DNA from: Lachnospiraceae bacterium
Lineage (GTDB): Bacteria > Bacillota > Clostridia > Lachnospirales > Lachnospiraceae
Direction: 5' to 3'
DNA: 64,000 nucleotides
Assembly: GCA_021770755.1 (NCBI GenBank)
Contig: JAETQI010000007.1
Location: 50,498-114,497 of the forward strand
The notes under the pieces are model-generated. The model saw only the letters and a program-made list of their open reading frames with translations. It ran no database searches and was not told the DNA's origin. Positions 9,067 through 17,797 of the stretch are shown one piece after another. The position numbers were made by a program, and so were the translations under genes. How positions within the stretch are numbered: the first letter of the stretch is position 1; each line of letters opens with the position of its first letter.

Positions 9067-9100
9067 GCACCTGCCTGCCGGTCTGACCGGGAGCAGGTGC
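9067..9100 (-). promoter_or_regulatory. Intercistronic stem-loop upstream of the binding-protein gene
   Basis: A long hairpin: outer arms GCACCTGC/GCAGGTGC (9067-9074 with 9093-9100) and inner arms CCGGT/ACCGG (9078-9082 with 9086-9090), loop CTG. No T-run follows on either strand, so it is not a classic terminator. It ends 20 bases before the ATG of the binding-protein gene. It could act as a processing or stabilising element that raises binding-protein levels over the permeases. Confidence 0.65.
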
Positions 9101-9160
9101 AATTTACTATTTATATAAACCTCCGCCCTCAGACGGAAACTTATACCATAAACATTTGCA

Positions 9161-10168
9161 TCACATCTTGATTCCAGTGCTGCTCAGACTCTCCACAAAG
9201 CCCTTCTGCGCGTACAGATACAGTACGATCAGCGGAACGATCACCATCAAAGTGCCCGTCGCCAGCATACAGTTGGTATACGGAACGGAAACACCCGCCG
9301 AGCTTGCCGAACCTGTGATCCTCGCCATGTATCCGCCAAACGTATCCGGAAGCTGCTTGAGCTTGATGCTCAGCAGGCTCACCTGCCCCAGAAACATGCT
9401 GGAATAAAAACCGTCCGTCCACTGCCATACGAATGAGAACAGGAAGCAGGACGTAAGGATCGGCTTTGCGTCCGGCAGCATGATGCTGACAAAAGTCTTG
9501 AGTGTACCGCAGCCGTCCACGTAAGCGGCCTCCTCCATCTCCTTCGGGATATTGCGGAAGAACTGTCGTATCATATAGATATAGAGTCCGTTCTTTAGAC
9601 CCATGCATCCAAATGACATCATATAATAAGGAAGCACGGAACCGCGCAGGTTGATGGGAGCGCCCGTCACCATCTCAATGATCCCCAGCACGTCAAAATA
9701 CCGGAAGTGCAGATGCAGGGAAGTCGAGATTACCTGGGGCGGGATCAGGATCATGACCATCACACAGGCAAACCAGAAACGCTTTAGCGGAAACTTGAAC
9801 CGCGCAAAGCCGTATCCCACCAGCGTACACATGGACACCTGCACGATCGAGATTGTCAGCGCGATCACAAGCGAGTTAAACAAACTCTTTCCATACTCCA
9901 TCAGGCCCGCCGCCAGACGGTAATTCTCCGTGGTAAAATGCAGCGGAATAGAGATAACGATGGGATCATACAGGTCGCCCTCGGTCATGAAGCTCACCGA
10001 GATCTTGTTCAGCAGGGGCTGCAGAATCAGGAAACACAGTCCGAAAAGCAATATCGCCCGACATATGCTGACGCCGTACCCCATCACGGTTCTTCGCAGG
10101 AGATAGCCGCCAGATTTTCTGTTTCTCTCCCAGAAATTTGTATATTTTCCAGTTTTCACCTTACTCAT
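9161..10168 (-). CDS. Carbohydrate ABC transporter permease (MalG-like, inner pair, second subunit)
   Basis: A 335-residue membrane protein with about six hydrophobic segments and the EAA loop EEAAYVDGCGTLKTFVSIMLP, the contact site for the ATPase. The length slightly exceeds the usual 280 residues because of a longer N-terminal tail. Its start overlaps the stop of the upstream permease by eight bases, so the two are translationally coupled and form one channel. No ATPase gene is in the operon; a shared MsmK-type ATPase elsewhere is expected from related Firmicutes. Confidence 0.9.
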   Translation of the reverse strand: MSKVKTGKYTNFWERNRKSGGYLLRRTVMGYGVSICRAILLFGLCFLILQPLLNKISVSFMTEGDLYDPIVISIPLHFTTENYRLAAGLMEYGKSLFNSLVIALTISIVQVSMCTLVGYGFARFKFPLKRFWFACVMVMILIPPQVISTSLHLHFRYFDVLGIIEMVTGAPINLRGSVLPYYMMSFGCMGLKNGLYIYMIRQFFRNIPKEMEEAAYVDGCGTLKTFVSIMLPDAKPILTSCFLFSFVWQWTDGFYSSMFLGQVSLLSIKLKQLPDTFGGYMARITGSASSAGVSVPYTNCMLATGTLMVIVPLIVLYLYAQKGFVESLSSTGIKM

Positions 10169-11072
10169 AATAGTAAACCCCCTTCGAGATGATGAACGAA
10201 CTCACTCCGATAATCGCCATGACCAGCACGAAATATGTCCAGGACATAGCGGATGCCAGCCCGTAATTCAGGTTTACATTCATATATGTCGTGATCTTTT
10301 CAATGACTTCATTGTCCGATCTCATACAGAAGTCCACTACCGTGTAGATCCAGTTCACCAGGAAGAGGGAACTGACCATGGGGAATGTGATCTTCCAGAG
10401 ACTCTCCCACTTGGTACAGCCTTCGATGTCCGCAGCCTCATACATACTCGTTGAGATCGTCTGCAGTCCCGATAGGAAGATAATGATCTGGATACCCGAG
10501 GAGATCGCCACATCGTAGATGTTGTCAATGATCTCGAACAGCTTCTCAAACGCCCTCACGCCCACGCCGGTCGTCCTGAGGATCTCCTGGAGCGCATCCG
10601 AGATGCCTGTCGTGCCCTGTGCGTTCATCTCCACTGTCTGTGCGACAGCCGCCATCAGGGCATTGTCGGAGTCCAGCTTCAACATCACGCCGGAAGCCAG
10701 GATCACGGGCAGGAAGAACACGGAACGAACCAGCGCCCTGCCCTTAAACTTCTGGTTCAGCACCAGCGCCACAAAGAAACTGAATACCATGATCGCCAAA
10801 GAATTGGTCGCCATTCTGGAAAGCTCCTCTGTGAGAAGCCTGACAAAATTGGCATCCACCTGGAAAGCATAATTGTAATTGGCAAGCCCCTTCCACACTG
10901 TCTTAAACTCCCCCGCTCCCAACTGCACATCACTGAAACTCATGTACAGTGACTGGAACAGCGGACTTATCATAAAGGCTAAAAAACCGATAATAAACGG
11001 AGATATGAACAGGTACCCCGAGATGGCTTTCCGTTTCTGAAGGCCTGCCAACTTAGTTTTCTGTTTTTTCAT
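10161..11072 (-). CDS. Carbohydrate ABC transporter permease (MalF-like, inner pair, first subunit)
   Basis: A 303-residue permease starting KAISGYLFISPFIIGFLAFM, the typical first membrane segment of MalF/UgpA-type subunits. The EAA-type loop is YEAADIEGCTKWESLWKITF. ATG at 11072 is favoured over a GTG six bases upstream, with AAAGGA at good spacing. A stretch between membrane segments (about 110-165) is longer than usual and hydrophilic, and may form an outer loop. It lies 25 bases after the DUF5696 gene and is coupled to the downstream permease. Confidence 0.88.
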   Translation of the reverse strand: MKKQKTKLAGLQKRKAISGYLFISPFIIGFLAFMISPLFQSLYMSFSDVQLGAGEFKTVWKGLANYNYAFQVDANFVRLLTEELSRMATNSLAIMVFSFFVALVLNQKFKGRALVRSVFFLPVILASGVMLKLDSDNALMAAVAQTVEMNAQGTTGISDALQEILRTTGVGVRAFEKLFEIIDNIYDVAISSGIQIIIFLSGLQTISTSMYEAADIEGCTKWESLWKITFPMVSSLFLVNWIYTVVDFCMRSDNEVIEKITTYMNVNLNYGLASAMSWTYFVLVMAIIGVSSFIISKGVYYYE

Positions 11073-11097
11073 AACCACATTCCTTTCTAAAAGCTTT

Positions 11098-13692
11098 TTA
11101 ACGGACTACCAGATAATCTCTGGCGGGAACCTTTACGCCATCCGGCGTCACTGCATCCGTGAAATCATAATTGACATAGACTTTTGTCCCGTCCTCATAT
11201 TCCGTGCAGGAGAGTTTGTCATCCAGCTTTTCATGCCCCGTCATCTGCTGATCAAACACATGCCCCAGTTCGTTATTGTATCTGTTGTAGATCTCCATCA
11301 TCCTGTCGTGCACTGTAGCAAAATCAGATGCGTAGTACTCGGTGTAGAGTGTCCTCTGCAGTGCGAACGCTGTCTCTCTCATCAGCGAGAAGGAAAGCCC
11401 CGCGCCGTACTCCGCAGACTCCAGCAGTTCCTTTTGCTCGTTTCCGCAGACATTCAGCGGTGATCCGACATAATCCACATACCCGTGTATGGCAAGCTGG
11501 TAGAAAGGGATCTCCTCGTCGATGATCGTGTACCCGCTGCCCGACAGATCCATGTTTGTCACCATATCCGTATAGGGAAGGGCGTAATCGTTGCCCATAT
11601 TGATCATGACCTTCTTGCCGCCGTCAGCGATCTCCTTGAGCATCTGTGCGTGGGAATCCATCGCCTGCTGCCTGCTCACCGTATTCTTCAGATAATAGTC
11701 AGAAGAGAGATCCTTCCCCATATCGCGGAATGCCACGTTCGTGTTATACTGATCCGCTGCTTTGGAGAGAACCTGCACATTCTCCTCGATCAGGCTCGGG
11801 TGGAGCAGATAATAGCTGTCAACTCCCTCCCTTGCGGAGTAAGTGATGTCACTGTAGACAAACAGCTCTGCATTTTCTTTCGACAGAAATCTTGCCGCAT
11901 CCGTGAATGTGAAGAATCCATCCATGATCCCGCTGTCGAACTCATAGTGCGTCACACCCTCCAGGTAGAGATCCACACCCAGCTCCTGTGCCGTGGCTCC
12001 CAGGGACGCCAGATCCTTCTTGCTGCCCAGTGCGCTGATCGTCTTTGCCTTGCTTAAGATCTTCTGATTGACGCCGCCGTTGCACCAGCCTGTGTATTTC
12101 ACGGACACATTGTCCATACCCTCCGATACTAGCTGGCGGATCATCTCCTCTGCCTCGCTGTATTTTGTCAGCTTCAATGGTCTGGAAACAGGAACGCCCA
12201 TGATCTGCCTTACCTTATCCACGGCTCCCACGATCTCCAGCGCCACAGGCGTACCTTCGTCCTCCTTCACCGTCAGGTAATCGCCGTACTTATCTTTCAG
12301 ATAACCCTGATACGTCTTTGCCATATCCACGTAGCTGCTACTGTCCACAAAACGATACCGCTGTGTCAGCGTCTCGTCGGGAAGCGTCTCCAGAAACTTA
12401 TAGACATTCTGGCTGTTCAGGTCGCCCACCTGATAGAGCTCGGACGGGCTGATCATATAAGATGTATTGACAAAATTATAGCTGCTGCCGTGCCCGTTGA
12501 TATCCGCCTGCACAGAGGCATACGGAACACCTTCCTCCAGCATGCAGATAAAGGAATCATCGCCGTTGGCGATGCCAAACACGTTGAAGTATGCCCTCGT
12601 ATCATGCACCACAGCCTCCCTTGACAGCGCCATATCCCAGCCGTAAAGGTTTGCGTAGTAGGATGCCTGCGAGAACTTGTTGTTGTTAAAGTTGATCAGC
12701 GCACCGCCGCCCTCAGGCACCAGCAGATAACCTTCATCCTCGGGGCCGCCCGCACCAAAATACGGGAGCGGCACCAGCGTGTAGATCGGCGTAGCCTCGC
12801 TGTACTCCAGATCGCCCAGCGGCATTTCCACCACCAGATCCCCGCCGTCCAGCCTGTATATGATGCTCACGTCGAACACGAACGTATCTTTACTTCCAAG
12901 CTGCGTGCTCAACTGCTTATCCGCTGCCAGATCGTCCGCCGTGTATCCTGCTTTCTCAAAGATCTGCTCCAGCTTCTGGGTAGCGGCACCCTTTGCCGTA
13001 TCCCTGAGCAGGTACAACGGCTCATTCTCTAATGTCGGATATGTAGCAAGGAGCGCATCCTTGTCGTCATCCTTTCCCAGTTTGTTGATATCGTATTTCT
13101 TGTAATAGCGTTTGATGAAGTTCGCGTCGTTCGTCTCCATCTTGTCAAACCACTGTTCCATGTTTGCCACTGTGCTGACAGGAGGGATCATATACTCCTT
13201 CTCCACATTGCCAAGGGAATAATCGACTTTGACATAATCATCGCCCTGCTCGATATTGTACATACCGTTCATAACACCGTAGGTGAAACTGTCATATGTC
13301 GTCTGCAGGCCGGTAGCGATACTGTACGTCATCAGCAGGGTAGACTGCAGTCTTCCCTTGTATGACGCGACCGCCACAGGATCCGCGTCCGCCTCGGGAG
13401 GGTTGGAATACCACACCTTCCCTGTCTCTTTCACTTCCAGCGTGAACTGGGTCGTCAGGGGATCCATGGTAAGCTTTAGCTTATCATTCTCCAGTATGAC
13501 CGGATCCTCAGCCCCGTCATAGCTGTAGATCGTCATCCCTTCTGCCTGTTCTGTCGTACCTTTGAAATTAACGATCGCATAGACCGCCACCAGTATGACA
13601 ACTGTTATGATCACGGGGACAGCCATACTTTTCAGCTTTCCCGCCAATTTCGCCTTTGTTTCAGCTTCTTTTACTGTTTTTTCTTTCTTCAT
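11098..13692 (-). CDS. DUF5696-type membrane-anchored extracellular protein
   Basis: An 864-residue protein with a basic cytoplasmic N terminus, one membrane anchor (about 23-42) and a large outer region. The N-terminal outer half is beta-rich (about 55-350, e.g. TLEVKETGKVWYSNPP). The C-terminal half (about 480-800) alternates strands and helices with TIM-barrel character (GVDLYLEGV, FRDMGKDLSSDYY, EIPFYQLAIHGYVDY). It resembles DUF5696 proteins, which occur beside sugar ABC transporters; no activity is established to my knowledge. Asp/Glu at barrel-strand ends would allow a glycosidase-like role, which is inference only. The ATG at 13692 is chosen for its GGGAG site. It sits between the YIP1 gene and the inner permease pair. 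Confidence 0.78.
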   Translation of the reverse strand: MKKEKTVKEAETKAKLAGKLKSMAVPVIITVVILVAVYAIVNFKGTTEQAEGMTIYSYDGAEDPVILENDKLKLTMDPLTTQFTLEVKETGKVWYSNPPEADADPVAVASYKGRLQSTLLMTYSIATGLQTTYDSFTYGVMNGMYNIEQGDDYVKVDYSLGNVEKEYMIPPVSTVANMEQWFDKMETNDANFIKRYYKKYDINKLGKDDDKDALLATYPTLENEPLYLLRDTAKGAATQKLEQIFEKAGYTADDLAADKQLSTQLGSKDTFVFDVSIIYRLDGGDLVVEMPLGDLEYSEATPIYTLVPLPYFGAGGPEDEGYLLVPEGGGALINFNNNKFSQASYYANLYGWDMALSREAVVHDTRAYFNVFGIANGDDSFICMLEEGVPYASVQADINGHGSSYNFVNTSYMISPSELYQVGDLNSQNVYKFLETLPDETLTQRYRFVDSSSYVDMAKTYQGYLKDKYGDYLTVKEDEGTPVALEIVGAVDKVRQIMGVPVSRPLKLTKYSEAEEMIRQLVSEGMDNVSVKYTGWCNGGVNQKILSKAKTISALGSKKDLASLGATAQELGVDLYLEGVTHYEFDSGIMDGFFTFTDAARFLSKENAELFVYSDITYSAREGVDSYYLLHPSLIEENVQVLSKAADQYNTNVAFRDMGKDLSSDYYLKNTVSRQQAMDSHAQMLKEIADGGKKVMINMGNDYALPYTDMVTNMDLSGSGYTIIDEEIPFYQLAIHGYVDYVGSPLNVCGNEQKELLESAEYGAGLSFSLMRETAFALQRTLYTEYYASDFATVHDRMMEIYNRYNNELGHVFDQQMTGHEKLDDKLSCTEYEDGTKVYVNYDFTDAVTPDGVKVPARDYLVVR

Positions 13693-13743
13693 GGTCACTC
13701 CCATCCTTCCGTCCCGGCAGATGCCCTCTTGGTCCCCGCCTCA

Positions 13744-14397
13744 CTATAGTCGGAACATAATCTCCTTTCCCATGGAAATAAAGTACGCAATGCCCTGTGA
13801 AATCATGCTAAAGAACAGCAGCAGGATAAATACGATCACCAGCATTGCGAACAGGCTGGCCACCATAAACAGCAGATTCTTTCCCAGGCCAAATTCATGG
13901 ATCTGCCCCATAGCGGCGATGAACAGCATAGCCGCCCACAGCAGCGAGAGTACGCTGACTACCATGTAAAACTCTGCCTCATCCACCGTGACAAAGTTGC
14001 TAAAGACCATCAGCGGAAACTGGATCAGCGGGTACGGCGTCAGTGCGTAGCAGCATGCCATGTATACCTGCCCGAGCCGCCCCTTGCCGTCAAACAGCGT
14101 TGTCAGTCCCCAGTTCCCGACCACAAACATGCCAAGCGGAAATGCCACGCTGGCGATATACAGGAATATATTGATCCCTTCCCAGTACACTGTCATGAAA
14201 ATGAAACTGGTGTATCGCAGCTTCATGACCCTCACGAGCAAAGTCAGAAACAGGATCGTGTTCGCCGCCGCATACGTTCCGCGCTTCTCATGGGTGAGAT
14301 CCCAGAAACCGTCCAGCGGATGCGTGATGCAGTACAGTGCAAACCGCAGGCTGTCTATGTATTTTTGAAAATTTTCTTTATTCAATGCATTTATCAT
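13744..14397 (-). CDS. YIP1-family multi-spanning membrane protein
   Basis: A 217-residue protein with about five hydrophobic segments (roughly 48-65, 75-98, 118-140, 150-165, 178-205) and a soluble N-terminal start with a proline-glycine turn (ITHPLDGFWDLTHEKRG). This pattern fits the bacterial YIP1 family, whose role is not established. ATG at 14397 has GGAGG five bases upstream. It lies 16 bases after the NHL/TPR gene and 51 before DUF5696. Its fixed place between an outer propeller protein and a membrane-anchored outer protein suggests it is a membrane hub of the same assembly, which is inference. Confidence 0.72.
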   Translation of the reverse strand: MINALNKENFQKYIDSLRFALYCITHPLDGFWDLTHEKRGTYAAANTILFLTLLVRVMKLRYTSFIFMTVYWEGINIFLYIASVAFPLGMFVVGNWGLTTLFDGKGRLGQVYMACCYALTPYPLIQFPLMVFSNFVTVDEAEFYMVVSVLSLLWAAMLFIAAMGQIHEFGLGKNLLFMVASLFAMLVIVFILLLFFSMISQGIAYFISMGKEIMFRL

Positions 14398-14413
14398 ATC
14401 GACCTCCATCTAT

Positions 14414-15916
14414 CTAAGCCCTGAAGATATCCGCGATATCAATTTCATGCTTGATTTTCTTGACTTTGCCAATGGACAGCGGTATCAGGAACGCCGCCAG
14501 GATCACGATGACGATCACGACGATATGCTCCTCCACCCACTCTTTCCGGTACTGCTTATACGCTCTGGAATAGTTCTCGTCGTCATACTTGAGCTCGAAG
14601 TAATCCATCGCTTCCTCATATTTCTTCTGCCGCAGCAGGGAACGCCCGATCCCGATGTATGCCAGGTCGTAGTTTCCGTCCAGTTCCATAACCTTCTTCC
14701 AGCTCTCCCCGGATGCCTCGTAGTTGCCCTCATCGAAATCTTCGACCGCGCTGTAGATCAGGCTGCCAAATTCAGTAGGTGTGAACAGCGTCACGCTGCA
14801 GTCGAGGGAATCCAGCACCAGCAGATCGTGCCCCATATGCTCGATCGCCGAAGGCTGTCTGAAATATCCGTCCATATTGCCGTTGCCGCCAAAGCAGAAC
14901 ACGGTCTTGCCCTGATCGTCATAGCCAAAGAGACGCCCGCGGTTCTTATCCAGACACACATAGATATCATTCTCAAAGACCGTCACATCGGTAAAGTATG
15001 AAGGGCCTTCATAGCCGCCGCCCTCGCCCCAGTACAGGTCGCCATAGACAGGCCATTCGCCGTTCTGGACCAGGATATCGCTGCCCATCAGGTTCAGCTT
15101 GCGGATCGCGGCCGCGTCGCCGTTATCCAGATCGTCCTCCTCCATGCCGCCTGCGCAGGCATAGATGAAGCCCTCATGGTCAATATAGATATTGTCATAC
15201 GCCGTGGGAACAAACGATGTCATACGCACCCGCTGCTCTTGTGTCGCAAATTTCTTCCAGATGTAATCCATCCAGTCAAACGTAACCGGCGTGGCTCCGA
15301 CAAATCCCGAGAATGTGCCGTCCGCCTCGTACTTGCACAAGCCCTGGTTGATACTGGTCGCGATACAGTAAACGCGCCCCGCCGTATCGATGACGATCTT
15401 GGATGGCTGGAACGTACTGTCCGCACTGACAGTCGAATCCACCGGCAGATCAAACTGGAGAAGGTAATTCAGGTCACTGTCCACCTTCACGATCCGCGCG
15501 TTTCCGTTGTCACTGATATAGATATCCCCCTCTTCCGAGATCGCGATATCTGTCGGTGAGGAAAGCGTTGTCACCTCCGTGTCTCCCTGAATGGTGTCGA
15601 AGATGCGCACCACCTCGAATTTCACTGGGCCAGTCCGCTCGAGCTGTACGATCCGGTTGTTGCCGGTATCGCAGATATAGATCATGCTGTCCTTGACGAA
15701 CATTCCCTGCGGACTCTTGAAATTGAGATCCAGGCCAAACGCCTCCGCCGTGTAAACACCTGCCACTGTATAGGCATCCGGCGAATCCTGCACGTCGCCC
15801 CAGTAGTCATAATTGTATGTATAGCTTTTTTCGTCTGCCAGAACGCTCAATGAGGACGTCGCGAAAACCATCGCTCCCAGCGCTAAGGCACCAATTGATT
15901 TGATTATCTTTTTCAT
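14414..15916 (-). CDS. Secreted NHL-propeller/TPR protein with C-terminal membrane anchor
   Basis: A 500-residue protein: signal peptide (1-27, ending VLA), a six-bladed NHL-type beta propeller (about 55-350; repeats such as SPQGMFVKDSMIYICDTGNN and SPTDIAISEEGDIYISDNGN), a short TPR-like helical region (about 375-450) and one C-terminal membrane helix (about 463-482) with a basic tail. Propeller and TPR should both face outside. Such folds usually serve binding rather than catalysis. ATG at 15916 is preceded by GAGGTGG. It lies 18 bases after the outer permease pair, so it is made with that transporter. Confidence 0.83.
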   Translation of the reverse strand: MKKIIKSIGALALGAMVFATSSLSVLADEKSYTYNYDYWGDVQDSPDAYTVAGVYTAEAFGLDLNFKSPQGMFVKDSMIYICDTGNNRIVQLERTGPVKFEVVRIFDTIQGDTEVTTLSSPTDIAISEEGDIYISDNGNARIVKVDSDLNYLLQFDLPVDSTVSADSTFQPSKIVIDTAGRVYCIATSINQGLCKYEADGTFSGFVGATPVTFDWMDYIWKKFATQEQRVRMTSFVPTAYDNIYIDHEGFIYACAGGMEEDDLDNGDAAAIRKLNLMGSDILVQNGEWPVYGDLYWGEGGGYEGPSYFTDVTVFENDIYVCLDKNRGRLFGYDDQGKTVFCFGGNGNMDGYFRQPSAIEHMGHDLLVLDSLDCSVTLFTPTEFGSLIYSAVEDFDEGNYEASGESWKKVMELDGNYDLAYIGIGRSLLRQKKYEEAMDYFELKYDDENYSRAYKQYRKEWVEEHIVVIVIVILAAFLIPLSIGKVKKIKHEIDIADIFRA

Positions 15917-15934
15917 ACGCCACCTCATTCCCTG

Positions 15935-16846
15935 TTAATCTTTCAGACCCGAGCTTGCCATCGTCTCCAGAATCTGGCTCTCAGAGAAAATAAAGATTGC
16001 AATGGGAACGATCATCAGCACGACCAGCACTGCCGCGCCCTGTCCCGTTCTTGCAATGCCTCCGCTCTGAATCTGCTGCATGGCATATACGAGTGTCTTC
16101 TTTTCCTCGGAGTAGATGAATGTGGCAGCCTTGTTGTTCCACAGCCCCTGCACGGAGAAGATGATCAACGTCAGCCACGCTGGCTTTACGTTTGGCATCA
16201 CGATGCCGCTGAACACCCTCCACTCGCTGGCGCCGTCTATCTTTGCCGCCTCGATCAGAGATGTCGGAAGTCCTTCCATGAACTGCTTCATCAGGAACAG
16301 TCCCATCGGTGAAGCAAATCCCGGAATGATGATCGCCCAGTAAGTATCGATCCAGCCAAGTTTGTTCAGGATCAGGTAATTGGGGATCTGTGTCACATAA
16401 CCGGTAAACATCATCGCCACAGTAACCAGCTTGAAAAATGCCTGATTGCCCGGGAAATCATATTTCGCCAGCACGAAGGCGCCCATGGACGCCACGATCA
16501 GATGGCCAAAAGTACCGACAAACGTGATAAACACTGTATTAAACAAATATCTCGAAAATGTGACCCACGATTTTCCCATCGTCACGAACAGATCGGAAAA
16601 GTTGTCAAATGTAGGGTTCTGCGGTAAAATCTTGGGCGGAAACTTGAACAGTTCGTCCAGGGGTTTCAGTGCGCTGCTCACCGCATAGATCAGAGGAAAC
16701 GCCATCACCACTGCCACCAGCAGCAAAAACAGATACAGAAACAGGTCTCCCACGACAGACCGGTTTGGCTTTCTCCTCTTGATCAGCTTTTTATGGTATA
16801 CAGGTTCTAAATTTTCTTGCTCTTTTTTCTTGTTCTTCTTGCTCAT
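15935..16846 (-). CDS. Carbohydrate ABC transporter permease (MalG-like, outer pair)
   Basis: A 303-residue permease with a basic, Lys-rich cytoplasmic N terminus, six membrane segments and the EAA loop LIEAAKIDGASEWRVFSGIV. It begins one base after the stop of its partner, implying coupled translation. It forms the channel for the large binding protein at the head of the operon. No ATPase gene accompanies it. Confidence 0.92.
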   Translation of the reverse strand: MSKKNKKKEQENLEPVYHKKLIKRRKPNRSVVGDLFLYLFLLLVAVVMAFPLIYAVSSALKPLDELFKFPPKILPQNPTFDNFSDLFVTMGKSWVTFSRYLFNTVFITFVGTFGHLIVASMGAFVLAKYDFPGNQAFFKLVTVAMMFTGYVTQIPNYLILNKLGWIDTYWAIIIPGFASPMGLFLMKQFMEGLPTSLIEAAKIDGASEWRVFSGIVMPNVKPAWLTLIIFSVQGLWNNKAATFIYSEEKKTLVYAMQQIQSGGIARTGQGAAVLVVLMIVPIAIFIFSESQILETMASSGLKD

Positions 16847-16847
16847 A

Positions 16848-17786
16848 TCAGGTTCCTACTCTCCTCAACAGACTTTGGATTGCTTTGTTACAAAGTATCA
16901 TCATCAGGAACAGAATGGTCGCGATCGCACACGCGTAACCCATCTCAAACCTAGTGAAGCCGTAATCGAACAGGTGTGTCACGATCGTGCGTGCCGCGTA
17001 ATCCGTACTCGGATATCCGCAGAGCGCCATGGTGACATCACAGACGCCAAAAGCCTGGGTGATCGACATAACCGCACCGAACATCAGCATCGGGCGCATG
17101 TTGGGGAGCGTGATATACCACAACTCCTGCCAGCGGTTCTTGACACCGTCCATGTATCCTGCCTCAAACTGTGACCGGTCGACGCCCTGCAGACCTGCCA
17201 CGAACGAGAGGAACCCTGTACCTAAGCTCATCCACAGGATGACAAGCATACAGATCGGCAGCATGTAGGTCGGATTGACAAACCACAGCACCGGCTTGTC
17301 GATGATGCCGAGGTTCATCAGAAAAGCGTTTACATAGCCGTACGCGTCACCCCTAAAGAAAACAGAGAAGATCACGTAGCAGTTGCCGGCGATCGACGGT
17401 GCGTAGAACACTACGACCGCCACACTGCGCACCCATCTTGGAAGCTCGTTGATCAGCCATGCAAACAGGAACGACATGATATAGCCCAGCGGACCTGTGA
17501 CGACAGCGATCATCAGGGTATTCTTGATACCGATGAGGAATATGTCATCGTCGAGGATCAGGCTGATATAATTCTGCAGCCCGATAAACCTTGGTTTCTC
17601 CAGAATGTTATAGTAAGTAAATCCATAAAAAATCGATATCACTACGGGTGCCACAAAGAACAGCGTAAACAGCAGCGCATAGGGCAGAAGGAACAGGTAA
17701 CACATCTTGTTCTTTTTTGCTTTCTTCCATGCAACCTGCATATTGTGCTTCCGCAGGATAAAAAATTTATTGATATATTCTTTCAT
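16848..17786 (-). CDS. Carbohydrate ABC transporter permease (MalF-like, outer pair)
   Basis: A 312-residue permease with a charged N-terminal tail, then KMCYLFLLPYALLFTLFFVA as the first membrane segment and an EAA-type loop with a DGVKNRWQELWYITLP core. The EAA alanines are largely replaced (FEAGYMDGV), a modest deviation. It lies 11 bases after the giant binding-protein gene and one base before its partner. Confidence 0.9.
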   Translation of the reverse strand: MKEYINKFFILRKHNMQVAWKKAKKNKMCYLFLLPYALLFTLFFVAPVVISIFYGFTYYNILEKPRFIGLQNYISLILDDDIFLIGIKNTLMIAVVTGPLGYIMSFLFAWLINELPRWVRSVAVVVFYAPSIAGNCYVIFSVFFRGDAYGYVNAFLMNLGIIDKPVLWFVNPTYMLPICMLVILWMSLGTGFLSFVAGLQGVDRSQFEAGYMDGVKNRWQELWYITLPNMRPMLMFGAVMSITQAFGVCDVTMALCGYPSTDYAARTIVTHLFDYGFTRFEMGYACAIATILFLMMILCNKAIQSLLRRVGT

Positions 17787-17797
17787 TTTTCACGCCC

